In this document: positions 8,031 to 16,294 of the stretch, one piece after another
Layout: each line of letters starts with the position of its first letter
How positions within the stretch are numbered: position 1 is the first letter of the stretch
Origin: Vagococcus allomyrinae
GTDB taxonomy: Bacteria; Bacillota; Bacilli; Lactobacillales; Vagococcaceae
Direction: 5' to 3'
DNA: 64,000 bases
NCBI RefSeq assembly: GCF_017829975.1
Contig: NZ_JAEEGA010000015.1
Coordinates: 1-64,000 of the forward strand
The notes under the pieces: generated by a model
What the model was told of the DNA's origin: nothing
Seen by the model: the letters and a program-made list of their open reading frames with translations, nothing else
The model's database searches: none
Made by a program: the position numbers and the translations under genes

Positions 8031-9374
8031 TTATTGAGGGATGTATAAAGGCATATGACCAGTTAGAATAATCGCCACAATAAAGATGATGAATATTCCC
8101 AAGGCCCATTTAGCTGATTCTTTTTGCCATTTTCCCATGTCTAATCCTGTTAAGCGTAATAATAAGTAAATGAAAGCTACTAAGGGGCTAAGTAAATGGA
8201 AAGCTTGTCCCATTAATGAAGCGAGTGCCATTTGCATGTCGGTAAAACCGTAAGAGCGGCCAGCTTCAGCTAAAACAGGTAAAACACCGAAATAGAAACC
8301 ATCATTGGAAATAAAGAAGGTTCCAGGGGCAGAAATGAGCGCAATGACTAATCCCCAGAAACCAGCTAACTGATTGGGAATAATCTTAGTAAAGCTCTGA
8401 GCTAAGGCATCAGCCATCCCGGTCCCTTGGAATAGGCCCATAAAGACACCGGCAGCAAAGACGAGGATGACAACTTGAACAGCATCACCGCCATTGGCGC
8501 CTATGCGAGCAGACTGATCTTTGAGGTTAGGATAATTGACCATTAACGCAATAACTGTCCCTGTTAAAAAGAGGAACAAAGGTGGCAAACCAAGACCAAC
8601 AAATGAATCAGTAATAAGCAAGGTTAATAATAATATGGTTAACACGGCATTAAAAGCCCATTTTTTAGGACGGCGAACAGCTAAAAGTTCTTCGTCAGTA
8701 ACCGTTGTCATCGCAATTAACTCGGCATCGGAAAGGGTTTTAATACCTAACCGTGCTCGTTCTTTACGTCCCATTGAGGGAGCGACAATCAAGATGACAT
8801 ACGCTAACGCAGCGATCATCCCAGGAACTAGATAAGCCAGAATTTCGGCACCAACGTTTAGTACGCTCATGGCTCGAGCGGTTGGTCCGCCCCAAGGAAG
8901 TAAGTTCATGATGGTATTTTGTAAAATAACCAAAACACCAAGGTTCATTAATTTCATATCCAGTTTTTTATAAATAGGAATAAAAGCTGAACAACAAATC
9001 AAGGTTGTAGTCGTACCATCACCGTTTAACGAAACAGCTGCCGCTACAACGGCCGTGGCGATTAGCACTTTCATGGGATCACCTTTGGCTAAGTAAATCA
9101 TTTTTTTCGTGATGGGATCAAAAAGACCTGCATCTAACATGATTGAAAAGTAGAGAATCGCAAAGAGTAACATAATCCCAGTATTGGAGGTTGTCTTAAT
9201 CCCCTCCATCACAAAATCTCCTAAAGTTCCTTTGTTAGAAACACCTAACAAAATCGCTGATAACGCGAAAAACAGAGGGACTAAAACTAAAGCTGTAAAA
9301 GGCGACATTTTTTTCTTCATGATAACTATCATAAAGATAATAATCATGGCATACGATAGAACGGTTAATAACAT
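8031..9374 (-). CDS. citH: CitMHS-family citrate transporter
   Basis: 447 residues, almost entirely hydrophobic, with about eleven to twelve transmembrane helices and the duplicated layout of CitMHS carriers. The motifs SLNGDGTTTTL (first half) and ISNDGFYFGVLP (second half) are the paired ND/NG re-entrant-loop signatures of the family. Members import citrate with divalent metal or protons. Ribosome binding site AAAGGAGAG; first gene of the leftward citH-citO-citG unit (34 bp before citO). Which metal complex is carried (Mg2+ or Ca2+ type) cannot be read. Confidence 0.9.
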   Translation of the reverse strand: MLLTVLSYAMIIIFMIVIMKKKMSPFTALVLVPLFFALSAILLGVSNKGTLGDFVMEGIKTTSNTGIMLLFAILYFSIMLDAGLFDPITKKMIYLAKGDPMKVLIATAVVAAAVSLNGDGTTTTLICCSAFIPIYKKLDMKLMNLGVLVILQNTIMNLLPWGGPTARAMSVLNVGAEILAYLVPGMIAALAYVILIVAPSMGRKERARLGIKTLSDAELIAMTTVTDEELLAVRRPKKWAFNAVLTILLLTLLITDSFVGLGLPPLFLFLTGTVIALMVNYPNLKDQSARIGANGGDAVQVVILVFAAGVFMGLFQGTGMADALAQSFTKIIPNQLAGFWGLVIALISAPGTFFISNDGFYFGVLPVLAEAGRSYGFTDMQMALASLMGQAFHLLSPLVAFIYLLLRLTGLDMGKWQKESAKWALGIFIIFIVAIILTGHMPLYIPQ

Positions 9375-9699
9375 CTTTTTCTCTCCTTTGTCATCCGATA
9401 ACGGTTGTTTCTAAGGGGCCGTATTCTTATGAAAGAGTTCGCTAGAGATCAGAGACAATCACGCTAACTTATTAAGAATATCGGTTCTCCGTGATACGTG
9501 GGTGTTGACTGCCGTCACTTCACTAGGTAAGTAGCTAAAAAGCAGAGGCAAGTCAGTAGTACATAAGATCCGTTGTAAAAAGGTGTTGCAGAAACTTGAT
9601 AAAACGTTCACGTGAATTAGTAATGAATCAATTTATTTGCTTAAGCAAGGATTAGTTTAGCTGATAAAAAAAGGGAAGAATAGAGGGAAAAGGGAAAAA

Positions 9700-9719
9700 G
9701 AACAGCAAAAGAACAATCT
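9700..9719 (+). promoter_or_regulatory. direct repeat copy 1, candidate CitO operator
   Basis: GAACAGYRAAAGAACAATYT consensus; 17 of 20 bases are shared with the copy at 9831-9850. The 3' part continues as AACAATCTTGTT, an inverted repeat typical of FadR-type GntR operators. Assignment to CitO rests on location and is inferred. Confidence 0.4.
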
Positions 9720-9733
9720 TGTTACCGCTTTCT
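9720..9733 (-). promoter_or_regulatory. cre-like catabolite repression site
   Basis: On the minus strand AGAAAGCGGTAACA matches the CcpA site consensus TGNAANCGNWNNCA at every fixed position but the first. It abuts the first direct repeat. Citrate genes in lactic acid bacteria are commonly CcpA-repressed. Confidence 0.35.
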
Positions 9734-9830
9734 TAAAGAGAAGTCAATAAAAGGTTAATAAAAGGTTAAATCAGTTAAAACTCTTGTATATCAAGGGTTT
9801 TAGCTGTTTTTATGACTGGATAAAAAAAAG

Positions 9831-9850
9831 GAACAGTGAAAGAACAATTT
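9831..9850 (+). promoter_or_regulatory. direct repeat copy 2, candidate CitO operator
   Basis: Second copy of the 20-bp repeat, 131 bp from the first. It ends about 39 bp before the TATAAT of the oad-cit operon, the usual place for an activator. Confidence 0.4.
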
Positions 9851-9888
9851 ATCATAGCGGTTTTGGTTTTATTCAAAGACAATTTACC

Positions 9889-9894
9889 TATAAT
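9889..9894 (+). promoter_or_regulatory. -10 box of the oad-cit operon
   Basis: Perfect TATAAT 31 bp before the oadH ATG. No good -35 is visible at 17 bp (TTGGTT at 9863-9868 is too far at 20 bp), consistent with an activator-dependent promoter. Confidence 0.5.
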
Positions 9895-9924
9895 GAAATT
9901 ATCAAGCAGAAAGGATGTGAGTTT

Positions 9925-10260
9925 ATGGGGCTATTTAAACGCTTGTTTGGCGAAAAGGAGAGGATCACTCATCGGTTAGAGGAACCTGTTCAGAGCAAGT
10001 GGCAAGAGGTTGCTCCTTATATACCCGCTGACAAGAGTGAGCAGCAACTAGTGTCTCTGATTGGGACGGGGATTGCTGCAGGAGATAATCCCACTAGCCA
10101 CTTTGTTGTAAAGCGATTGTTAAAGAGAAATCCTGAAGTTCAGTTGGTGGCTGTGATTGCGACCAGCTTGGCAACAGGTGATCAGCCTGAAAGCGTCTTT
10201 AGGGTTACGTCAATTAAAGAGGAAAAACTAGGAGGAAGTCATGATGTTGCGCAAGTTTAA
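9925..10260 (+). CDS. oadH: oxaloacetate decarboxylase accessory subunit OadH
   Basis: 111 residues from the ATG at 9925, which follows AAGGATGTGAG; the frame is open further upstream but without a ribosome binding site. It starts MGLFKRLFGEK and has repeated acidic/hydrophobic segments (VSLIGTGIAAGD, VAVIATSLATGD) that look like two copies of a short motif [IV]-[AG]-[TS]-x-[IL]-A-[AT]-GD. In E. faecalis the membrane oxaloacetate decarboxylase has been described as OadA, OadB, OadD and OadH, with OadH an additional subunit encoded first in the operon. Identity here rests on position and general likeness. It overlaps oadD by 20 bp, suggesting coupled translation. Confidence 0.65.
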   Translation: MGLFKRLFGEKERITHRLEEPVQSKWQEVAPYIPADKSEQQLVSLIGTGIAAGDNPTSHFVVKRLLKRNPEVQLVAVIATSLATGDQPESVFRVTSIKEEKLGGSHDVAQV

Positions 10261-10633
10261 GATTTCAATTGATGGAAAAGCTTATTTAGTAGAAATGGAA
10301 GAAGTAGGTGGCGTTTCGGGATCTGTTGTAAGCCCGGTTGCTGCACCAGTTGCCACATCAGTACCAGTTGAAGTGGCACCAACAACCGAAATCGTACCAG
10401 TGAGTAGCACGGACGTAGAAGGGGAAGCAATGACTTCACCAATGCCTGGCACAATTATCAAAATTTTAGTGAATGTCGGCGATGAGGTTCAAGAGAATCA
10501 GCCTTTAATGATTTTAGAAGCGATGAAGATGGAAAATCAAGTCGTTGCAACGAAAAACGGTAAGGTGGCAGGGATTCACACCTTGTTGGGCTCAGTTGTT
10601 AATGCTGGAGATGAGCTTATTACAATTGCCTAA
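10241..10633 (+). CDS. oadD: biotin carrier subunit of oxaloacetate decarboxylase
   Basis: 130 residues: a short N-terminal segment, a flexible Pro/Ala/Val-rich linker (about 25-65) and a C-terminal biotinyl domain. The biotin lysine is in EAMKMEN and the domain opens with MPGTIIKILV. In this enzyme CO2 is transferred from oxaloacetate to this biotin by OadA and then released by OadB with Na+ export. The carrier is a separate polypeptide, which explains why OadA here lacks a biotin domain. AGGAGG at 10230-10235 suits either the ATG at 10241 or that at 10244. Confidence 0.9.
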   Translation: MMLRKFKISIDGKAYLVEMEEVGGVSGSVVSPVAAPVATSVPVEVAPTTEIVPVSSTDVEGEAMTSPMPGTIIKILVNVGDEVQENQPLMILEAMKMENQVVATKNGKVAGIHTLLGSVVNAGDELITIA

Positions 10634-10662
10634 CAAAAAGAAAAAGTTGGAGGAGAAAAACT

Positions 10663-11784
10663 GTGGAAACATTAATTCAAGGTATCACGTCCATTACAAT
10701 TGGACAAATTATTATGATGGGGATCGGTTGTCTACTGATGTATCTTGGCATCAAAAAGGAATATGAACCGACCCTTTTGGTTCCGATGGGTTTGGGAACG
10801 ATTTTAGTGAATTTTCCCGGTTCAGGTGTGCTCACACAAATAGTTAATGGCTCAGAAACAGAAGGGGTCTTTGATGTGCTATTTAATGCAGGGATTGCAA
10901 CGGAATTATTTCCCTTACTCATCTTTATTGGGATTGGCGCTATGATTGATTTTGGCCCATTGTTACAAAATCCCTTTATGCTACTTTTCGGAGCGGCCGC
11001 TCAATTTGGGATTTTCTTTACGGTGATTGTTGCTGTACTCTTTGGTTTTGATATAGAACAAGCCGCTTCCATTGGGATTATTGGTGCAGCTGATGGCCCT
11101 ACTTCAATTTTTGTTTCGAATCAATTGGCGCCCACCTTATTAGGGCCAATTACCGTTGCCGCTTATTCATATATGGCTTTAGTACCGATTATTCAACCGA
11201 TTGCCATTAAAGCCGTCACTACGAAGAAAGAACGGGGCATTCGCATGACGTATAAAGCGGATAGCGTCTCAAGATTAACCAAGATTATTTTTCCCATTGC
11301 CATAACGGTAGTGGCAGGCTTTATTGCGCCAATCTCCTTGCCTTTAGTGGGTTTCTTAATGTTTGGTAATTTATTGAGGGAATGTGGCGTATTAGATCGA
11401 CTCTCTAATACTGCTCAAAACGAGTTAGTTAATATCGTGTCTATTTTATTGGGGTTGACGATTTCCATTAAAATGCAAGCAGAACTCTTCCTAAATGTGC
11501 AAACCTTGCTGATTATTGCCTTTGGTTTGGTAGCGTTTATTATGGATTCGGTTGGTGGGGTGCTTTTTGCTAAACTTTTGAATGTATTCCGCAAAGAGAA
11601 AATCAATCCGATGATTGGTGCAGCGGGAATCTCAGCCTTTCCCATGTCCAGTCGAGTGATTCAAAAAATGGCAACAGATGAAGACCCGCAAAATTTTGTG
11701 TTGATGTACGCAGTCGGCGCGAATGTTTCTGGCCAAATAGCGTCGGTTATTGCAGGTGGCTTATTGCTGGCATTTTTCTCATAA
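10663..11784 (+). CDS. oadB: Na+-translocating decarboxylase beta subunit
   Basis: 373 residues, GTG start after GGAGGAG. About nine to ten membrane helices plus re-entrant loops. The family hallmark GAADGPTSIFVS, which holds the essential aspartate in the Klebsiella enzyme, is present, as are FIGIGAMIDFGP and the C-terminal region PMIGAAGISAFPMSSR. OadB decarboxylates carboxybiotin with consumption of a proton and drives Na+ out of the cell. It is the core of the membrane complex with OadD, OadH and the small OadG-like peptide encoded next. Confidence 0.93.
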   Translation: METLIQGITSITIGQIIMMGIGCLLMYLGIKKEYEPTLLVPMGLGTILVNFPGSGVLTQIVNGSETEGVFDVLFNAGIATELFPLLIFIGIGAMIDFGPLLQNPFMLLFGAAAQFGIFFTVIVAVLFGFDIEQAASIGIIGAADGPTSIFVSNQLAPTLLGPITVAAYSYMALVPIIQPIAIKAVTTKKERGIRMTYKADSVSRLTKIIFPIAITVVAGFIAPISLPLVGFLMFGNLLRECGVLDRLSNTAQNELVNIVSILLGLTISIKMQAELFLNVQTLLIIAFGLVAFIMDSVGGVLFAKLLNVFRKEKINPMIGAAGISAFPMSSRVIQKMATDEDPQNFVLMYAVGANVSGQIASVIAGGLLLAFFS

Positions 11785-11818
11785 AAAAAAGGTTAGTAAC
11801 CGAAAGGAGAGCATCAAA

Positions 11819-11944
11819 ATGAATACTGAAGCATTAAAAATTGCTGTGGAGTTAATGTTGTTCGGCATGGGTGGCGTTTTTCTTGTGTTGTTTTTACTAT
11901 ATCTGATTTCACAATTATTGATTAAGCTGTTTCCGGCTAAATAA
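11819..11944 (+). CDS. 41-residue single-helix protein, OadG (gamma subunit)-like
   Basis: The ATG at 11819 follows GAAAGGAGAGC. The product is 41 residues with one membrane helix (GMGGVFLVLFLLYLISQLLI) preceded by a short amphipathic leader and ended by KLFPAK. The G-M-G-x-V-F-L-x-L stretch is the typical core of the gamma subunit of Na+-pump decarboxylases (OAD_gamma), which normally continue with a Zn-binding soluble tail of 40 or more residues; that tail is absent. Position between oadB and citC supports a role in assembling or stabilising the decarboxylase. Very short genes like this are often missed, so it may exist unannotated in relatives. Confidence 0.65.
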   Translation: MNTEALKIAVELMLFGMGGVFLVLFLLYLISQLLIKLFPAK

Positions 11945-12030
11945 AGCTTGTGTTGAAACAGTGTTATTCCGGCAATTTGAGAGGTCGTACTGATTGTCGG
12001 CAGGGTTTTGTTAAAAGGAAGTGAGACAAG

Positions 12031-13050
12031 GTGATAATTAAACGACTGTGGTTAGATCGAGACCTGGAGGCCCGCCGATCATGGTGTTCTCTATTGGAGG
12101 AAGTTGGTCTTGCCCACGATGAAGAAGTAGATTATACAATTGGCATCTATCAGGATAATCAACTAATTGCAACAGGCTCGCTTTTTTTCAATATTCTAAA
12201 GTGTCTAGCTATTGCGCCAGAGTACCAACAGGAGAATTTGTTAACGAAAGTTGTTGATCGATTGCGAGAAAAAGTCTCCGAGGAGGGCGGGGCTCATTAT
12301 TTTGTTTATACCAAGCCTGAGATGATTCGGCAGTTTAAAGGGCTGGGGTTTAATGAAATAGTTCGCACTCCGGAGTTGGTATTTATGGAACAAGGAGCCC
12401 CTGACTTTTTTGATTATTTAAAAGAACTAGGGAGATATAAACAGCCTACCCAGAAAAATGCTGCGATTGTCATGAATGCGAATCCCTTTACGAATGGTCA
12501 TCTGTATTTAGTGACAGAGGCAGCCAAAGAGAACGAGACCGTTTATGTCTTTGTCGTGTCTGAGGATCGCTCCTTGTTTAAAGCGACTACCCGATTGCGT
12601 TTAGTGAAAGAAGGGGTCAAGTATCTCTCGAATGTGGTGGTTCTACCAACACGTGATTATAGTGTCTCAAGTGCGACCTTTCCTTCTTATTTTTTAAAGG
12701 ATCGAACGCCCACAGCTCTTGCCAGAAGTCAGGCGTTAATGGATGCCAGTTTGTTTAAAGAACGGATAGCGTCCTTTTTGGATATCCGTCGCCGCTATGT
12801 AGGAGAAGAACCATTTTCACCGGTAACAGCTATTTACAATGATGCGATGAAGGCCGTTTTTGCTCCAAACATTCACTTGCAAGTCTTGCCCAGACAACGA
12901 TATGGGGAAGAAGTCATCAGCGCCTCACTTGTTAGACGGCTGATGAAAGCTAATGATTTAGCTTATATTAAGCAGATAGTCCCTTCGATCACTTATCAAG
13001 AAATTGTCAAACATCAAAAAAAGAATGAGGTGTCTTATTTTGGAAATTAA
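12031..13050 (+). CDS. citC: [citrate (pro-3S)-lyase] ligase
   Basis: CitC acetylates the thiol of the citrate lyase prosthetic group using acetate and ATP, switching the enzyme on. The 339-residue protein has an N-terminal GNAT-like domain (about 1-115; IAPEYQQENLLTKVV) and a nucleotidyltransferase domain with NPFTNGH at 151-157, the HxGH-type ATP motif, and a SxSxxR-like ISASLVRR near the C-terminus. GTG start at 12031 after AAAGGAAGTGAG. It overlaps citD by 11 bp. Confidence 0.92.
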   Translation: MIIKRLWLDRDLEARRSWCSLLEEVGLAHDEEVDYTIGIYQDNQLIATGSLFFNILKCLAIAPEYQQENLLTKVVDRLREKVSEEGGAHYFVYTKPEMIRQFKGLGFNEIVRTPELVFMEQGAPDFFDYLKELGRYKQPTQKNAAIVMNANPFTNGHLYLVTEAAKENETVYVFVVSEDRSLFKATTRLRLVKEGVKYLSNVVVLPTRDYSVSSATFPSYFLKDRTPTALARSQALMDASLFKERIASFLDIRRRYVGEEPFSPVTAIYNDAMKAVFAPNIHLQVLPRQRYGEEVISASLVRRLMKANDLAYIKQIVPSITYQEIVKHQKKNEVSYFGN

Positions 13051-13351
13051 GCAATTTGCATCAGCTGGTACAACAGAATCCAGCGATATTTTAATCTCAT
13101 TGGCTATTCATGATCAAGAAGAGATTATAATCGAGTTAGATAGTAATGTCGAAAAGCAGTTTGGCCAACAAATCCGTCAGTTGATCAAGGAAACTTTGGA
13201 GAAGATTGGGATCAGCTCTGCTAAAGTGACCGCCATTGATAAAGGGGCATTAGATTGTACGATCGAAGCTCGGACATTGGCTGTGGCTTATCGAGCTGCT
13301 GGGACAAATGGAAAACTAGATTGGCAGGTGATTCATTCATGGAACAATTAA
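13040..13351 (+). CDS. citD: citrate lyase acyl carrier protein (gamma subunit)
   Basis: 103 residues from the TTG at 13040, seven bases after GAGGTG (13027-13032); the open frame extends back to 13004 inside citC. With this start the motif ASAGTTESSD puts the prosthetic-group serine at Ser14, as in the Klebsiella protein, which supports the choice. CitD carries the phosphoribosyl-dephospho-CoA arm on which acetyl and citryl groups are exchanged. The gene overlaps citC and citE. Confidence 0.92.
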   Translation: MEIKQFASAGTTESSDILISLAIHDQEEIIIELDSNVEKQFGQQIRQLIKETLEKIGISSAKVTAIDKGALDCTIEARTLAVAYRAAGTNGKLDWQVIHSWNN

Positions 13352-14226
13352 GACGAACGATGATGTTTGTCCCGGGGGCTAATGCTGCGATGCTTAGGGA
13401 CGCCCCTCTATATGGAGCGGACGCCATTATGTTTGATTTGGAAGACGCTGTGTCTTTAAAAGAAAAGGATACGGCTCGGGTTCTCGTGTATCAGGCATTA
13501 AAAACATTTGATTATACTGCAGTTGAAACAGTCGTGCGAATAAATGGACTGGATACGGTTGGTCATGAGGATATCGAGGCGATGGTCATCGCTGGCGTTA
13601 ACGTGATTCGTTTGCCAAAAACCGAAACGGCACAAGATATAATCGCGGTGGAAGCGATTATTGGTGAGATGGAAGTCAAGTACGGCATTCCTTTGGGAAC
13701 GGTTAAGATGATGGCCGCCATTGAATCGGCAGAAGGGGTCTTGAATGCCCGAGAAATTGCCAAAGCCAGCGATCGTTTAATTGGAATTGCCTTAGGTGCC
13801 GAGGATTACGTGACCAATATGAAGACTAGACGTTTTCCAGATGGTCAGGAATTATTTTTTGCTCGCAGTACCATTTTACATGCCGCCCGGGCAGCGGGGA
13901 TTGCTGCGGTGGATACGGTTTATGCTGATGTTGAGAACACAGCCGGTTTTCAGGCCGAGGTTCGTTTAATTAAGCAATTAGGCTTTGATGGCAAGTCGGT
14001 CATTAACCCACGTCAAATTCCGCTAGTCAATCAAATTTATGAACCAACAGCTAAAGAAATTCAACAGGCCAAGGAAGTGATTTGGGCGATTCAGGAAGCG
14101 GAGGCCAAAGGAGCCGGTGTGATTGCCGTCGATGGCAAAATGGTGGACAAGCCAATTGTGGAGCGCGCAGAGCGAGTGATCGCTTTAGCCAAGGCGGCGA
14201 AGTTAATTTCTGAGGAGGACGTTTAG
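13339..14226 (+). CDS. citE: citryl-CoA lyase (citrate lyase beta subunit)
   Basis: 295 residues with the ATG at 13339, overlapping the end of citD by 13 bp. HpcH/HpaI aldolase TIM-barrel fold: MMFVPGANAAML at the start, FDLEDAV with the metal-binding acidic pair, RINGLDT, and ALGAEDYVTNM later. It cleaves citryl-ACP to acetyl-ACP and oxaloacetate with Mg2+. The order citC-D-E-F-X is conserved among lactic acid bacteria. Confidence 0.95.
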   Translation: MEQLRRTMMFVPGANAAMLRDAPLYGADAIMFDLEDAVSLKEKDTARVLVYQALKTFDYTAVETVVRINGLDTVGHEDIEAMVIAGVNVIRLPKTETAQDIIAVEAIIGEMEVKYGIPLGTVKMMAAIESAEGVLNAREIAKASDRLIGIALGAEDYVTNMKTRRFPDGQELFFARSTILHAARAAGIAAVDTVYADVENTAGFQAEVRLIKQLGFDGKSVINPRQIPLVNQIYEPTAKEIQQAKEVIWAIQEAEAKGAGVIAVDGKMVDKPIVERAERVIALAKAAKLISEEDV

Positions 14227-15756
14227 ATGAAAAATAGTTTAGGCCGAGAAATTCCGGAAGAGCATAGTGGCAATCATGGTGGCTTTGCCGGGGAGTTAGC
14301 CATGATCAGAGAGTATCAAGAAAGGGCTCGACATATCCGACCAGTCAAACCCCGCGATCAAAAACTGCTTGGGAGTTTAAGAGAGGCTATCGAAAAAACT
14401 GGTTTAGAGGATGGCATGACCATCTCTTTCCATCATCACTTTCGAGAAGGGGATTTTGTGATGAACATGGTGTTAGACCAAATTGCTGAGATGGGGATTA
14501 AAGATTTGTCAATTGCTCCGAGCTCAATTGCCAATGTCCATGAACCTTTGATTGAACACATTAAAAATGGGGTAGTGACTCAGATTACGTCAAGTGGTTT
14601 GCGGGACAAGGTAGGAGCGGCTATTTCCAGTGGGATTATGAAACACCCCGTCGTGATTCGCTCTCATGGTGGTCGTGCCCGAGCCATCGCCACAGGTGAT
14701 ATTAAAATTGACGTGGCTTTTTTGGGAGCCCCTAGCTCTGATTGTTATGGCAATCTAAATGGCACAGTTGGCAAAGCAACCTGCGGGTCATTAGGGTATG
14801 CCATGATCGACGCTAAGTATGCGGATCAAGTCGTAGCGATTACTGATAGCTTAGTTCCTTATCCCAATACACCGATCAGCATTCCTCAGACGGACGTTGA
14901 TTTTATCGTTGAAGTTGAGGCGATTGGAGATCCGACTGGGATTGCTAAAGGGGCAACTCGTTTTACTAACAATCCGAAAGAGCTATTAATTGCTGACTAT
15001 GCAGCGAAAGTCATCACACATTCCCCTTATTATCAAAATGGTTTTTCTTTTCAAACAGGAACTGGTGGGGCGGCGTTGGCCGTGACTCGCTTTCTCAAAG
15101 AGAGCATGATAAAAGACGGGATTACAGCTAGTTTTGCTTTAGGAGGTATTACTAATGCCATGGTGGAGTTGTTAAAAGAAGGCTTGGTTGAACGGATTAT
15201 CGATGTTCAGGATTTTGACCATCCGGCGGCAGTTTCCTTAGGTGCCAATGAGGCCCACTATGAAATCGATGCGAATATGTACGCCTCGCCTTTAAGCAAA
15301 GGAGCAGTTATTAATCAGTTGGACACGGCGATTTTATCAGCGTTGGAAATCGACACGGACTATAATGTCAACGTATTGACAGGCTCAGATGGTGTTATTA
15401 GAGGAGCTTCTGGCGGTCACTCTGATACGAGTGCGGCGTGTAAAATGAGTTTGGTGATCGCCCCACTGATTCGTGGACGGATTCCCACAGTGGTTGAAGC
15501 AGTCAATACAGTGGTCACTCCTGGCAGTAGTGTTGATGTCCTTGTCACTGAGCTGGGGATTGCCATCAATCCTTTACGGTCAGATCTTATCGCTCATTTT
15601 AAGGAACTAGATGTGCCTCAGTACACCATTAAAGAGTTGCAAGAAAAAGCTTATGGTATTGTCGGAATCCCTGAAGCGATTGAGTACGGTGAACAAGTTG
15701 TGGCCGTAATCGAGTACCGTGATGGCACGATGATTGATGTGGTGCGCAATGTCTAA
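14227..15756 (+). CDS. citF: citrate lyase alpha subunit (citrate:acetyl-ACP transferase)
   Basis: 509 residues of the normal length for CitF. The ATG follows the citE stop with no spacing, with GAGGAGG in the citE end as ribosome binding site. The CoA-transferase class fold shows GNLNGTVGKATCGS, QTGTGGAALAVTRF and GASGGHSDTSAACKMS. It exchanges acetyl for citrate on CitD to form citryl-ACP. It overlaps citX by 8 bp. Confidence 0.95.
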   Translation: MKNSLGREIPEEHSGNHGGFAGELAMIREYQERARHIRPVKPRDQKLLGSLREAIEKTGLEDGMTISFHHHFREGDFVMNMVLDQIAEMGIKDLSIAPSSIANVHEPLIEHIKNGVVTQITSSGLRDKVGAAISSGIMKHPVVIRSHGGRARAIATGDIKIDVAFLGAPSSDCYGNLNGTVGKATCGSLGYAMIDAKYADQVVAITDSLVPYPNTPISIPQTDVDFIVEVEAIGDPTGIAKGATRFTNNPKELLIADYAAKVITHSPYYQNGFSFQTGTGGAALAVTRFLKESMIKDGITASFALGGITNAMVELLKEGLVERIIDVQDFDHPAAVSLGANEAHYEIDANMYASPLSKGAVINQLDTAILSALEIDTDYNVNVLTGSDGVIRGASGGHSDTSAACKMSLVIAPLIRGRIPTVVEAVNTVVTPGSSVDVLVTELGIAINPLRSDLIAHFKELDVPQYTIKELQEKAYGIVGIPEAIEYGEQVVAVIEYRDGTMIDVVRNV

Positions 15757-16294
15757 TGCCCTTTTTTCAGGACCAAGCATTCACCTTAAAGGAATGCTTG
15801 AAGCTAGAGAGACCCGTGCTGACCGACAAGCATATCTATTGAAACAGGGGGGGAAATGCTTATTATCGATGACATTAAATATACCTGGACCAGTCAAAAA
15901 TAGTCCAGGCATTCAGGCGATAGCAGCAGAGGTGGTGGCCGAACTGAATCTTTTTTTTCCAAAGGAAGAAGCGCAAGTCTTAAGCCTTTTGGATATTCGA
16001 ACAGGACCAGAATATTATCTGCTACTTGATCAGGAGCCTTTTGAGGTTAAACGCAAGCTTGTAGAGATTGAAGAAAGGCATCCTTATGGTCGTTTAGTGG
16101 ATCTAGATGTCTTAGTGCGGAATGAGGGAAGTCAGACTCTCAAGCAAATTAATCGAAAACTGTTAGGCTTATCACCCCGTCGGTGTTTTCTCTGTGATGA
16201 AGATGCGAAGGTATGCAGTCGCAAGCGCCAGCATCCGGTTAGTGAGATGCAAGAGGCAATTTGCCAATTAATCGAGAAAGGACAGCAGGAATGA
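15749..16294 (+). CDS. citX: apo-citrate lyase phosphoribosyl-dephospho-CoA transferase
   Basis: CitX transfers the prosthetic group made by CitG to the CitD serine. 181 residues from the ATG at 15749, inside the last codons of citF. The family motif GPVKNSPG is present around residues 47-54, with ERHPYGRLVDLDV in the second half and a Cys-rich SPRRCFLCDEDAKVCSR near the end, typical of CitX. It is a separate gene rather than the CitXG fusion seen in some genera. Ends in an ATGA overlap with oadA. Confidence 0.9.
   Translation: MSNALFSGPSIHLKGMLEARETRADRQAYLLKQGGKCLLSMTLNIPGPVKNSPGIQAIAAEVVAELNLFFPKEEAQVLSLLDIRTGPEYYLLLDQEPFEVKRKLVEIEERHPYGRLVDLDVLVRNEGSQTLKQINRKLLGLSPRRCFLCDEDAKVCSRKRQHPVSEMQEAICQLIEKGQQE

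Larger units (their letters stand above)
9375..9924. promoter_or_regulatory. divergent citH / oadH control region
   Basis: 550 bases between the divergent citrate operons. It contains a 20-bp imperfect direct repeat (9700-9719, 9831-9850), a cre-like site (9720-9733, minus strand), a TATAAT at 9889-9894, and two perfect palindromes, TTCACGTGAA (9607-9616) and TTGCTTAAGCAA (9637-9648). An open frame runs from 9784 into oadH but lacks a ribosome binding site at its first codon. No clear citH promoter could be picked. Confidence 0.6.

Noticed and set aside
9784-9924. N-terminal extension of OadH by 47 codons
   Set aside because: It runs through the candidate operator and the TATAAT box; a proper ribosome binding site exists only before the ATG at 9925.
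13004-13039. Longer citD start
   Set aside because: Lies inside citC, lacks a ribosome binding site, and would move the prosthetic-group serine away from position 14.
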